Shown here: positions 18,108 to 26,627 of the stretch, piece after piece
Layout: each line of letters starts with the position of its first letter
How positions within the stretch are numbered: the stretch's first letter is position 1
Source of the DNA: Maribellus sp. CM-23
GTDB lineage: Bacteria; Bacteroidota; Bacteroidia; Bacteroidales; Prolixibacteraceae
NCBI RefSeq assembly: GCF_021354595.1
Contig: NZ_JADWYJ010000001.1
Span: 163,446 to 227,445 of the forward strand
Length of the DNA: 64,000 nucleotides
Direction of reading: 5' to 3'
The notes under the pieces: model-generated
Seen by the model: only the letters and a program-made list of their open reading frames with translations
The model's database searches: none
What the model was told of the DNA's origin: nothing
Made by a program: the position numbers and the translations under genes

Positions 18108-18144
18108 AAAGGCGTACCGGGTCAACACCCAAAGTACGCCCTTT
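18108..18144 (-). terminator. Terminator hairpin after the propeller/toroid gene
   Basis: Arms GGCGTAC (18111-18117) and GTACGCC (18134-18140) with an inner GGGT/ACCC helix and flanking AAA/TTT. It is followed on the minus strand by CACTTTTG. It closes the unit 24748-18172; 138 nt remain before the next ATG, enough for a promoter. Confidence 0.7.
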
Positions 18145-18171
18145 CTCTACACTTTGCTGAGTATAAACAAA

Positions 18172-20415
18172 TTATTTTGATGCGGGCTCACTGATTACGC
18201 CCAGGTAACGCCCGATCCAGTAGGGCAGTAACCAAATGTCGCCGGCACTGTATTCCGATCTGCCGTCGCTGCCGCCATCCAGGCCAAAGCGGTTCGCATT
18301 GTGACGCGAAATCCGCAGTTCATCGGGTGGCAATACCTCGGCGGTGCTTTGTTCCCTGAAATTCTCCGGCAGCAGCTCAATGTCTTTCCGGTGGCTGTTT
18401 TTCACGGTCCAGTTGATCATATCCAACGGATATTCGCGCAGGTACCAGGCAGCATTGTCAAAATCGTAATCATCTTTCCCAACCAGGGCAGTCATGATGT
18501 TCCACAAACCTTCTTTTTCCGGACGCTCCGCTTCCCAATGGTCCACAATCGCTTCCCTGAATTTGGCTTTCAGCTCCTTGTCAAAGGCATAACGGTACAA
18601 GCCCCAGTATCCGCAATAGTACATTTCATCGTCTGAATGGTTCCAGGATTCCGAAAGCATTTTGCTCCAGTCGTCGGCATCTTCCGCTGCCCGTCCGATC
18701 TTGCTCATGGGCAGCATCAGGTTTTCGAGGTAACCGTGGTTCTCCATCAGATCGAAAGCCGCTTTTTTGTATTTTTCTTTTCCGGTAAAATGATACGCTG
18801 TCTGCAACATCCCGATGTAGTTGGAAGAATTGATCTTGCGGTCGCCCACTCCTACCGGACGCGCATTTACATATTCCGGGTTCCATTTTCCCCAAAGCGT
18901 GGGTTCTCCGTTCCAGTCTACTAAATAATGATCGTGCTTCAGGGCATGCGACATCAGCGTATCGATCAGCATAATCGCTTGTTCTTTTAATTCAGCAACG
19001 TCCACCAACTCGGCAATGGCGCCAAACGCAAAAATATGGCCGATGGCCTCGTCACTGCTCGTGGTCGATTTCCAGTCCCATTCGGGATCTTCAGCCCGGC
19101 GCCAGGGTTTATCGTGGTATTTGTAGCCACGGCGTTCAAAAGATCGCGAGGGAAACCCGGGAACAGGATTGATCGAATACAGGCGCTCCATTGCATCCAT
19201 CGACTCACGAACATTTTGCAAAGCTTCGTCCGATTTGGTAACCACATAGCGAAATACCTCGCCGGCCAGGTACATGGTGGTCCACAGGCCGTCATTGTCC
19301 GAAGTTTCCAGGCTTCCGGTGGTCACATCGCCGTCAGTCATTCCCGAAATGGTTCCGTTAAAACCAAAGCGAATGTGTCGTTCACGTACCTGTTTTTCAA
19401 AGTACATGGCTTTATCGTAAAGTGTCATTTCCTGGCGGCAAATCTGTCCCAGACCTTTGTCGGTTAGAATCAGCACCGAATTCTCTGGTCCTTTTGCAAT
19501 ATCAATCACCTTGTCGGAAGGCAGCCAGCGTTTGGACGCATAATAATCGTATTTTCCCTGATCGTTTCGTTTGAAAGCACCCCAGGTGGAGCCCAACCAA
19601 AGATCGCCATCGATATTTTTTACGCAGGTAATCTCTGTCCACGGCAGGTTCTTTTGCATTTCTCCGGCCTGATGATTTTGGAGATCGATGGTAAAATACC
19701 CGTCGGAAGTACCGGCTACCAACTGGTTTTTCCAAACTTCGATGGCCGTAAGCGCAGGTCGGCTGAGTACCTGTTTCAGCTTGCTGCTCCCGGGTTGAAA
19801 AACCTGGATCGAATTTTCGCCCAAAATCCAGAACTGATTGTTTGCAGCATCGTAGGCAATTTCCTTTACCGCATCAGCCGATTCACCTTCCCAAAGACTT
19901 CCTTCCATGTTTAACAACTGGAGTTTTTTCCCGTCTGAAATCAGAAAAGTAAAATCCTTTCCGGCTTCCAGGATGCGGGCTTCCGGCAAATTATGACGAC
20001 TAAAAAGCCTTCCTGCCCAGGCATTGCTCAATACCGCCACATCATCCACATAAACCAGCTGATCCTTATAATTAACAACGGCACGAATTCCTTTGTCGGA
20101 AGTAGGTTTGTACTGCACATCTTTTACCAGCGTACCGGGGAAAAGCATCTCACCGGCTCTCGGACGAAGCAATCCGTGCAACGAAATTACCTGGATGTAC
20201 CCGTTCCGGTCCGAAGCAGCCTGAAAAAGCTCGTTCCCGGAATTGTCGTAATTAAATTTTATACTGTATTCCTGTACAAAAGGCTTGTCCTGTATCGGGG
20301 CATCCGCTCGCTTCTGCCCCACAACCGCCAATGCACTGCTCAGTGCCATTAACATCAAGACCAATCGTAGTCTTACTTGAAACCTCATCATATTCCTTCG
20401 TTTAAGTTTGTTCAT
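18172..20415 (-). CDS. Secreted protein: N-terminal beta-propeller fused to alpha/alpha-toroid domain
   Basis: About 747 residues with a signal peptide (MMRFQVRLRLVLMLMALSSALAVVG). Residues about 40-330 show short repeated blades of the two-component-regulator-propeller kind (QFWILGENSIQVF, DLWLGSTWGAFKR, SVLILTDKGLGQI). Residues about 370-700 are rich in long amphipathic helices with aromatic and acidic clusters (LWTTMYLAGEVFRYV, SSDEAIGHIFAFGAIAEL, SSNYIGMLQTAYHFTGKEKY), which looks like an alpha/alpha toroid as in glycoside hydrolases, lyases and epimerases. I do not recognise an established family. The ATG at 20415 avoids overlap with the DUF3748 gene, whose stop is at 20441. Confidence 0.8.
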   Translation of the reverse strand: MNKLKRRNMMRFQVRLRLVLMLMALSSALAVVGQKRADAPIQDKPFVQEYSIKFNYDNSGNELFQAASDRNGYIQVISLHGLLRPRAGEMLFPGTLVKDVQYKPTSDKGIRAVVNYKDQLVYVDDVAVLSNAWAGRLFSRHNLPEARILEAGKDFTFLISDGKKLQLLNMEGSLWEGESADAVKEIAYDAANNQFWILGENSIQVFQPGSSKLKQVLSRPALTAIEVWKNQLVAGTSDGYFTIDLQNHQAGEMQKNLPWTEITCVKNIDGDLWLGSTWGAFKRNDQGKYDYYASKRWLPSDKVIDIAKGPENSVLILTDKGLGQICRQEMTLYDKAMYFEKQVRERHIRFGFNGTISGMTDGDVTTGSLETSDNDGLWTTMYLAGEVFRYVVTKSDEALQNVRESMDAMERLYSINPVPGFPSRSFERRGYKYHDKPWRRAEDPEWDWKSTTSSDEAIGHIFAFGAIAELVDVAELKEQAIMLIDTLMSHALKHDHYLVDWNGEPTLWGKWNPEYVNARPVGVGDRKINSSNYIGMLQTAYHFTGKEKYKKAAFDLMENHGYLENLMLPMSKIGRAAEDADDWSKMLSESWNHSDDEMYYCGYWGLYRYAFDKELKAKFREAIVDHWEAERPEKEGLWNIMTALVGKDDYDFDNAAWYLREYPLDMINWTVKNSHRKDIELLPENFREQSTAEVLPPDELRISRHNANRFGLDGGSDGRSEYSAGDIWLLPYWIGRYLGVISEPASK

Positions 20416-20440
20416 TTTAATTATTTCTCTTCTCTCTTTT

Positions 20441-21823
20441 TTACTGAATTGCAGCATTCATCTTCTCCATTTCCACTTCCATCATAAAAATCTGCATGAA
20501 CGCTTTTTCTTCTCCGGTTTCAGTAGCTCCCGGAACATCGATGTTATAGGCCAGCATTTTTCCGTTGCGCGAAACCACCAACTGCGTACGCAGCTGCTGA
20601 TCATTGGTAAGCAGCACGGTTTGTCCAAAATCCTTTCCTGCACGCACACAGGTGGCTGCAATGTTTCCTTTTACTACTGAAAAGATCCATTCGTCATTCG
20701 GGTGCCATCGTAAAAAGGCAGCATCCGATTCAAAATTTGTCACTTGCCGGGCCGGATCATCTCTCAAAACATCGATCATGTTTACCTGTGCCACACCGTT
20801 TTTGTCGTTCAGCAGAAAGGCGATTTGCTGTCCGTTAAACGAGCCCCGCACAATGCCTGAAACTCCTCCGTGAAGTGTTAACCTGCGCACCACAATTCCG
20901 AGGGGTGGTTCGGGATAGCTTGTTGCATCTCCCGAATCTGCACTTGTAATATCCACCGAATCCGGAATTTCGGCCACAAAAAGGTCGTTTTGAAAATCGA
21001 CTCCGTTTTCGGAGCGCACCTGCCCAACAAAAGCACGCATTCTACCGGCTGCATCCACCCACGAATCACCAAAGGCTTTTTCAATTTCACCGGCTTTTGA
21101 GGTCCCTTTCTTTTTGGGTTTCACCAAAACAGCAAAATAGTGCGTGTACCCCTGCGGAGCCTTTGAGTGCGGAATCATGTAAGCGATCGTCCGGTCGTAA
21201 TCTTGCTGTAAAAAGTCATCGTAGGTAAAGCCAATGCGATTGCCGTCGCGTGTGTATTCGTGGCGATGTGTGCCTCCGCGCTGGGCTCCGGGAGTAGTGG
21301 GACGATCAGTGGCCACATCCCGCATATCCACTCTTGTAACAATACCTTTTCCATCGGCGCTCACTTCCACTCCGCTACGGTTTCGTATGCCGTAGTAACC
21401 ACGTTCGGCCACTTCCTCCAGCAACGGACCATGAATAAAAATCACCTTGTCATCAAAAGGATGGTACGAAACAGCTGCTACACCGGGTGCTGCCTGTTCT
21501 CCGGTCACCGACTCGGGTGCCCAAAGCACGGTTTCTTCCCCGGTAGCAATTTCTATTTTTTCGATGGACTTACAATTGGCCAGATCGAAATTCAGAACGG
21601 TACCGCGTGTGTCGTAACAAAGAAAACGGTCGTCGGGTGAAAAATTATCGTTATTGTCCAGCGCGTGGTTTTTAGCCGAGAATGATAGTTGTTTTTCTTT
21701 CATAAAAATTTGTTTGTTGTGTTTTTCAGAAGCCGCCGGATGACAGGCCACTATAACCAATGCCATCAGAAAAGTTAGCATGTACGCGGGGTTTAATCTG
21801 CCGTATGTTCGTAAATATATCAT
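20441..21823 (-). CDS. DUF3748 family (YidR-like) beta-propeller lipoprotein
   Basis: 460 residues with a lipobox (LMALVIVAC). The conserved stretch VAAVSYHPFDDKVIFIHGP together with FSPDDRFLCYDTRG, GGTHRHEYTRDGNRIGFTYDD and RWHPNDEWIFSV matches what I recall of the DUF3748/YidR propeller family, whose biochemical function is not established. PD40-like blades span most of the chain. It lies 14 nt after the upstream phosphoesterase gene and 25 nt before the propeller/toroid gene, so all three are expressed together. A second in-frame ATG at 21781 would give a shorter signal sequence. Confidence 0.8.
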   Translation of the reverse strand: MIYLRTYGRLNPAYMLTFLMALVIVACHPAASEKHNKQIFMKEKQLSFSAKNHALDNNDNFSPDDRFLCYDTRGTVLNFDLANCKSIEKIEIATGEETVLWAPESVTGEQAAPGVAAVSYHPFDDKVIFIHGPLLEEVAERGYYGIRNRSGVEVSADGKGIVTRVDMRDVATDRPTTPGAQRGGTHRHEYTRDGNRIGFTYDDFLQQDYDRTIAYMIPHSKAPQGYTHYFAVLVKPKKKGTSKAGEIEKAFGDSWVDAAGRMRAFVGQVRSENGVDFQNDLFVAEIPDSVDITSADSGDATSYPEPPLGIVVRRLTLHGGVSGIVRGSFNGQQIAFLLNDKNGVAQVNMIDVLRDDPARQVTNFESDAAFLRWHPNDEWIFSVVKGNIAATCVRAGKDFGQTVLLTNDQQLRTQLVVSRNGKMLAYNIDVPGATETGEEKAFMQIFMMEVEMEKMNAAIQ

Positions 21824-21837
21824 TCCACGCCTGATGT

Positions 21838-23379
21838 TTAGTTGATAACCCGAAAGATCCGGTGGGCTGTCCAGCTTTGCCCAAACATGTCGCTTGTCCG
21901 CACCGTTAAAGTATACGTTCCGGGAGGCAGGTTAGCAGGCACAGCGCCTTCCCACATATGTGTCGATACGCTGGGGGAATCCATTTTGTATCCTAAAACG
22001 TCCTCCAGCACTTCACCTTTTATTTCTTGTTCCAGGTAAGTATTGAGCTGATTTGCGCGCAAATTTCCCGGATCGATCTGGTCCTTTTTCTGAAGCGACA
22101 ACCAGCTTCCGTTGTGCCCTATTTTCATTTCGACCACCGAACGTTCAGACCCCGCAAAAACATTCACCACCACACGACTTTTAGCAAGCTCTGTTGTTTT
22201 TATTTCTTCCGGGAAATAAATATTCAACTGGTAATCAGCCGGGCGGCGGGCGGCTTTAAACCGCACGCTGTAGCGATTTCCGGTAAATGAAACAATGGAG
22301 TAACCATTCGGCGCCCCGTCATTCATGGTGGCATGAGGGATGCCCATTTCATCTTTCAGTCCGCACCACCAGCTTCCACACACGGTGGCATTTACCAGGT
22401 GATGATGCTCGTTTTTCCCTTTCCATCCGTCTTTTTCATCCAAAAACAGGTTTATCTGCTCATGTACATGCCCCGATATGGAGAAGGTATGTTCGTGTGA
22501 TTCCAGGATCCGGAACAAGTCGTTGCGGTTGTTGCAGGCAACGATGGGTGCATGCATCATCAGTACTACTAATTTATCGGTCGGTAGTTGCTGGAGGTAA
22601 TTTGCCACAAAAAGCAGCTGTTTTTCAGTAAAATGCGGGCGGTATTTTCCGTTGGGTTGAAAGAAAATATTGTTTAGCCCGATAAAGGCCACATCGCCGT
22701 ATTCGAAAGCGTAGGTACTCGGCCCGAAAAACCGGGAAAAAGTGCGGTCGCGGTCGTTGTTACTTGTTGCATCGCGGTCGTTATCGTGGTTTCCGAAAAC
22801 ATTGTACCACGGGATTCCGATTTGTGCGATCCCGCTGCTGATATCATCCATCATTTCGGGATCGTCGGCCACCATATCGCCCAGCGAAACACCCAATGTT
22901 GCGTTTGTTCCCACCAGTTCCTCCACCACATCGTGAAAAACATAATTCATTTCCTTTTCGCCCCTGGCCTGCGGATCGCCAAAAAACACCACCGAAAAAG
23001 TATCGTTTTTCGATCCTTCGTAAAGCGGAAAAACAATGTTTTTATTCAGCTCGGTTTCCGGCGACAGCAAAAAGAAATACTGTGGTATTTTGTTTTCATT
23101 CACCGGCACCTCGTAGGCCGTAGGTTTGATCAGAAACAATTCCTCCACCTCCGCATCCACGGGTAGTTTCCATGCTCCGTTTTTATCGGTCCGCACCACT
23201 TCGCGGCCGTTGGATACCAACACGCCTTCAATACCCGGTTCGTTGCTGTCCTGAATTTGGTTCCGGTTCAGATCGTTAAAGACCCATCCTTTGGCCAAAT
23301 TCTGGCTGCCAGCCTGCGCAAATGTCAACAGCAAAAAAAACAATACGCTTCCCGCCAATTGTATTTTCCGGAAGTTCAT
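21838..23379 (-). CDS. Calcineurin-like phosphoesterase with N- and C-terminal Metallophos domains
   Basis: 513 residues with a signal peptide. N-terminal MetallophosN-type sheet domain (AKGWVFNDLNRNQIQDSNEP, about 25-100), central catalytic domain (VVFFGDPQA, SLGDMVADD, FGNHDNDRD, MMHAPIVACNN, SGHVHEQ), then a C-terminal MetallophosC-type domain (VVEMKIGHNGSW ... PPGTYTLTVRTSDMFGQSW). This three-part architecture is common in Bacteroidota PULs. Start at 23379 is chosen because the longer frame adds a polar N-terminus before the signal peptide. The substrate is unknown. Confidence 0.92.
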   Translation of the reverse strand: MNFRKIQLAGSVLFFLLLTFAQAGSQNLAKGWVFNDLNRNQIQDSNEPGIEGVLVSNGREVVRTDKNGAWKLPVDAEVEELFLIKPTAYEVPVNENKIPQYFFLLSPETELNKNIVFPLYEGSKNDTFSVVFFGDPQARGEKEMNYVFHDVVEELVGTNATLGVSLGDMVADDPEMMDDISSGIAQIGIPWYNVFGNHDNDRDATSNNDRDRTFSRFFGPSTYAFEYGDVAFIGLNNIFFQPNGKYRPHFTEKQLLFVANYLQQLPTDKLVVLMMHAPIVACNNRNDLFRILESHEHTFSISGHVHEQINLFLDEKDGWKGKNEHHHLVNATVCGSWWCGLKDEMGIPHATMNDGAPNGYSIVSFTGNRYSVRFKAARRPADYQLNIYFPEEIKTTELAKSRVVVNVFAGSERSVVEMKIGHNGSWLSLQKKDQIDPGNLRANQLNTYLEQEIKGEVLEDVLGYKMDSPSVSTHMWEGAVPANLPPGTYTLTVRTSDMFGQSWTAHRIFRVIN

Positions 23380-23455
23380 TCGTTTACATTTTAGGTTATC
23401 ACCACCACTCATTCTCGTTTTATTGAGGCCACTATTCTGCTAAAACCACACTGCG

Positions 23456-24748
23456 TTACCGGGTATACAAACGTTCCGGCGTTGACGGTGCTTTGTCGAT
23501 CAGTTTGTTTGCTTTTCCCGCTTGTTTTATAAGGTCGAACTCGTCGTACAATGTTCCGCTGGCAGTATAGGCTTTGTAGTTCAACTTGTTGTTATCGATC
23601 GAGATAAGCTGAAAGAGTTGAATATTTCCGCCTTTTCTGCTCATCCAGCTTTGCGCAGAAAGATCGTATTGTTTGGGCCCACTTACCGACACCACATACA
23701 CTGGCCCGGAAATCTCGCCCGGTTTTGTCATCGATTCAATATTTTCCCATCCTCTTCCATAGGCATGATCGTGCCCCGTCAGAACCATATCCACTCCGTA
23801 CTTTTCAACCATTGGCTGAAAGTTCTCGCGCAGTTCGGCATTATCGCGGTTGGCCTTGGTCGAATAAAAAGGGAAATGCAGCGTGAGGATCGTCCAGGGC
23901 TTTTTATTTTCTGCCAGCACTTTCTCCAGCCAGGCTTTTGTTTTCTGGGCGGCTTCCGGCGATTCATCCATCATATCGGCATTGATCGAAATGATCCTCA
24001 AGCCCTGATAATCGACATAATAAACCGTTTCGGAAAGTAAATCCATCTGCGGGCCGTTTTCAGGCAACGTAAATTGCTCTCTCCAATGGTTATCCAATGC
24101 AGTACTGTCGTATTCATGATTCCCGGGTGTCATCATACTCGGAATAGTTGCATGAATAAAACTTCCGGCCTCAAACCACTGCTTCCATTCTTCTTCGCTG
24201 TGGGTATGGTTGATCAGGTCGCCGGCGTAAAACAAAAAACCGGCATCGGGCGCCATGCTGTAGGCTTTGCGCATTACCCTCGACCACTGTGATTTGATGT
24301 TTGTTTGCACATCGCCAAAGTAAATAAAGGAAATCGGGTCATTTTCTGCCCCTGCCGTTTTAAACTCGATCCATTCGCTCCAGGCGTCTTCGCTCCCTAC
24401 CCGGTACAGGTACTGGCTTCCCGGTTTCAGATTGCCGATAACCACCGAATGATTGGTCACAACCAACGGAGGAATATCACCATCGATGTAAGTGACGGTA
24501 CTACTGTTGGCCGTAAGCACCTGCTCTTTGTCGGTAATCACCGGAGAATCGGTCACTTCCACCCACTGAAGCATTTGCGCAACAGCATCCCTGGTACGCC
24601 AGGTAACAGCCACACTTTCCGAGGGTTTTTCGGTCAGGTTTACAATGATGTGTTCAGGTTTGTTTCCTGCATTATCCGGCTGGCTAAAGCACTTCCCCGG
24701 CATTCCCAGCAAAAACAAACAATAAACTACAGTTAAAAATGTCTTCAT
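23456..24748 (-). CDS. Purple-acid-phosphatase-like metallophosphoesterase
   Basis: About 430 residues with a signal peptide (MKTFLTVVYCLFLLGMPGKC). The FnIII-like purple acid phosphatase N-domain (SVAVTWRTRDA ... NLKPGSQYLYRVG) is followed by catalytic motifs FIYFGDVQT, YAGDLINHT, TPGNHEYDST, LTLHFPFYST and LTGHDHAYGRG. The last block is the purple acid phosphatase GHxHxYER-like segment. The longer frame opens with GTG at 24754; the ATG at 24748 is more likely. It is first in the unit 24748-18172, but a hairpin ends 24 nt before it, so expression probably comes from read-through of the SusCD operon. Confidence 0.93.
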   Translation of the reverse strand: MKTFLTVVYCLFLLGMPGKCFSQPDNAGNKPEHIIVNLTEKPSESVAVTWRTRDAVAQMLQWVEVTDSPVITDKEQVLTANSSTVTYIDGDIPPLVVTNHSVVIGNLKPGSQYLYRVGSEDAWSEWIEFKTAGAENDPISFIYFGDVQTNIKSQWSRVMRKAYSMAPDAGFLFYAGDLINHTHSEEEWKQWFEAGSFIHATIPSMMTPGNHEYDSTALDNHWREQFTLPENGPQMDLLSETVYYVDYQGLRIISINADMMDESPEAAQKTKAWLEKVLAENKKPWTILTLHFPFYSTKANRDNAELRENFQPMVEKYGVDMVLTGHDHAYGRGWENIESMTKPGEISGPVYVVSVSGPKQYDLSAQSWMSRKGGNIQLFQLISIDNNKLNYKAYTASGTLYDEFDLIKQAGKANKLIDKAPSTPERLYTR

Positions 24749-24772
24749 ATCCACTAAAAAATTAAATGAAAG

Positions 24773-24800
24773 GAAATAGGCAGAAAAGTCTGCCTATTTC
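24773..24800 (-). terminator. Perfect hairpin between susD-2 and the phosphoesterase operon
   Basis: 12-bp perfect arms GAAATAGGCAGA/TCTGCCTATTTC around AAAG, followed on the minus strand by CTTTCATTTAATTTTTT. It is 24 nt from the next ATG, so no promoter fits between: an attenuator or partial terminator is the likely role. Confidence 0.8.
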
Positions 24801-24859
24801 AACCGTCTAACCAAATCTAAATCTATGTGAAAACACTGCTCCTAATTGTGTCATTTCTT

Positions 24860-26593
24860 TTATTTAAGAATCCACATGCGTGCAGAGGGAAGATCCTTTC
24901 CTCCATCCAAAGAAGCAACTGCTGCATTGTAGTTCTCCTTGTTATTGCTTTCTTCATCCAGGGGATAGGTGTATCTTAACGGATAAGAATAAGGAGAATA
25001 AGAAGGAGCCACTTCATACACGAAGTCAGGTTTCTGAGTCCTTCTCAATTCGGTAAAAGCTTCCGCATGATTGGTTACCAACAACGACAACCATTTTTGT
25101 AAAGCAATTTTATCGAGGTCCGCACCAGAGCCGTCCAAGGCTACACCCGGCATAGAATAATAAGCATCAAAATCTTCGACAACTTCTTCCGCACCTTCAT
25201 GACTAACAGGTTTCGAGCCATCAACAATCTGCCATCTTTCAAAAGACAGTCTTATTCCATTCTGGTAATGTTCCTGAACCGAACCCGACGATATCCATCC
25301 ATTTTTCCGGGCTTCTGCCAACAGAAACATCATCTCGCTCGATTCCATCAATACGGCTCTTAGTCTATCATCATTCGTTTGAGCGATTAGCTGCGAAAAT
25401 CCAGATAACCGACGGTTGTCGTAAAATCCGTTTGTCCCGGGCAAACCATCTCCACCATATATATTTTGAACAGTGGCAGGAGTAGGAGTTCCCAACCACC
25501 GGGCATCCATCTCGTACGGAACCTCAATGGTATTTCCATTTAAATCTTTGCCGGTTGCCACCAACCAACTCGCTTCAACATTTGCATCGGCAGCGGGATA
25601 ATAGGTTATTCCATAAGTATATCCGTTGATCATAACGTCTTCCTGCACTGTATCTGCCTTGTTTGACAAAGGCGAAAGAACCGGTGCAAAAATCACGTAC
25701 ATGCGGGGATCATCAAAGGCTCTCAATTGATCAATCAGGTACTTTGTCGGTTTTTGCTCTGTAAAATTGTTACCCGTCCCCCATTGGGTCTGCAGGTACC
25801 AGGAATCTTTTTCCTCTGTTCCGGGAAAGGTAATCGAAGCGTTGTCGTCGACCGAAGACATGAAATTATTTCCACTGGCAATAGCCTGCATTTGAGCGGA
25901 CAAATCAACTCCCTCGCTTTTAAAAGCTTCGTATGAATGCACCATTAGGCGGAACTTCAATGAATTGGCAAATTTGATCCATTTACTCTTATCTCCTGAA
26001 AAAAGCAGATCATGATCGGCTGGCAAGCCTTTACTTCCGGCCTCAGATAAAGTGGCAACCGCTTCATCCAGCATTTTAAATATCGCCTCGTAAACTTCCT
26101 TTTGGGAATCGAATTTTGGGAAAAGATTACCATCTCTTCCTTCAACTGCTTCCGAAAAAGGAATATCACCGTACTTTTCAGTCAGAAATCCCCCAACAAA
26201 ACATTTTAAAATATCGGCAGCCGCTACAGTTGCCATATTCCCTTCGTTGGTTGCCAGTTCTTTGATCGCAGCAAGTGTCCGGAATTCGTTTGTATAGGGA
26301 TTGGAGCCTTCCATGTCCCAGTTGCTCTGAAAATCGGAATAGTAACTGCTGATCTGATCACCACTGTAACAATCCATAAAATAAAGTGCAGCCTGCCCGT
26401 CTCTTTCATTCAGTAATGAATGCCCGTAATTTTTAGAAATGTTTACAATTGCTGTTGTCAGTTGATAGCGTGAATAGGTGAAATAATTCACATCAAACGA
26501 TGTTTGCCTTTCATCTATTCGCAATTGATCCTGGCACGATACGCTAAGTATCGTCATCAAGCCAATAGTATAATATTTAAACAACTTCTTCAT
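24860..26593 (-). CDS. SusD_2-type surface lipoprotein (pair 2)
   Basis: About 577 residues from the ATG at 26593, with a lipobox (MTILSVSC). It has the PF12771-like (SusD-like_2) plan: ADILKCFVGGFLTEKYGDIPFSEA early, KWIKFANSLKFRLMVH in the middle, a late helix with LQKWLSLLVTNHAEAFTELRRT and YPLRYTYP near the end. The family signature at the very C-terminus is RMWILK rather than the WLLQGTxKPY of pairs 3 and 4. It follows its SusC by 34 nt. Confidence 0.93.
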   Translation of the reverse strand: MKKLFKYYTIGLMTILSVSCQDQLRIDERQTSFDVNYFTYSRYQLTTAIVNISKNYGHSLLNERDGQAALYFMDCYSGDQISSYYSDFQSNWDMEGSNPYTNEFRTLAAIKELATNEGNMATVAAADILKCFVGGFLTEKYGDIPFSEAVEGRDGNLFPKFDSQKEVYEAIFKMLDEAVATLSEAGSKGLPADHDLLFSGDKSKWIKFANSLKFRLMVHSYEAFKSEGVDLSAQMQAIASGNNFMSSVDDNASITFPGTEEKDSWYLQTQWGTGNNFTEQKPTKYLIDQLRAFDDPRMYVIFAPVLSPLSNKADTVQEDVMINGYTYGITYYPAADANVEASWLVATGKDLNGNTIEVPYEMDARWLGTPTPATVQNIYGGDGLPGTNGFYDNRRLSGFSQLIAQTNDDRLRAVLMESSEMMFLLAEARKNGWISSGSVQEHYQNGIRLSFERWQIVDGSKPVSHEGAEEVVEDFDAYYSMPGVALDGSGADLDKIALQKWLSLLVTNHAEAFTELRRTQKPDFVYEVAPSYSPYSYPLRYTYPLDEESNNKENYNAAVASLDGGKDLPSARMWILK

Positions 26594-26627
26594 ATTCGTG
26601 TATTTTGTTTTATTTATGCATGTTTTA

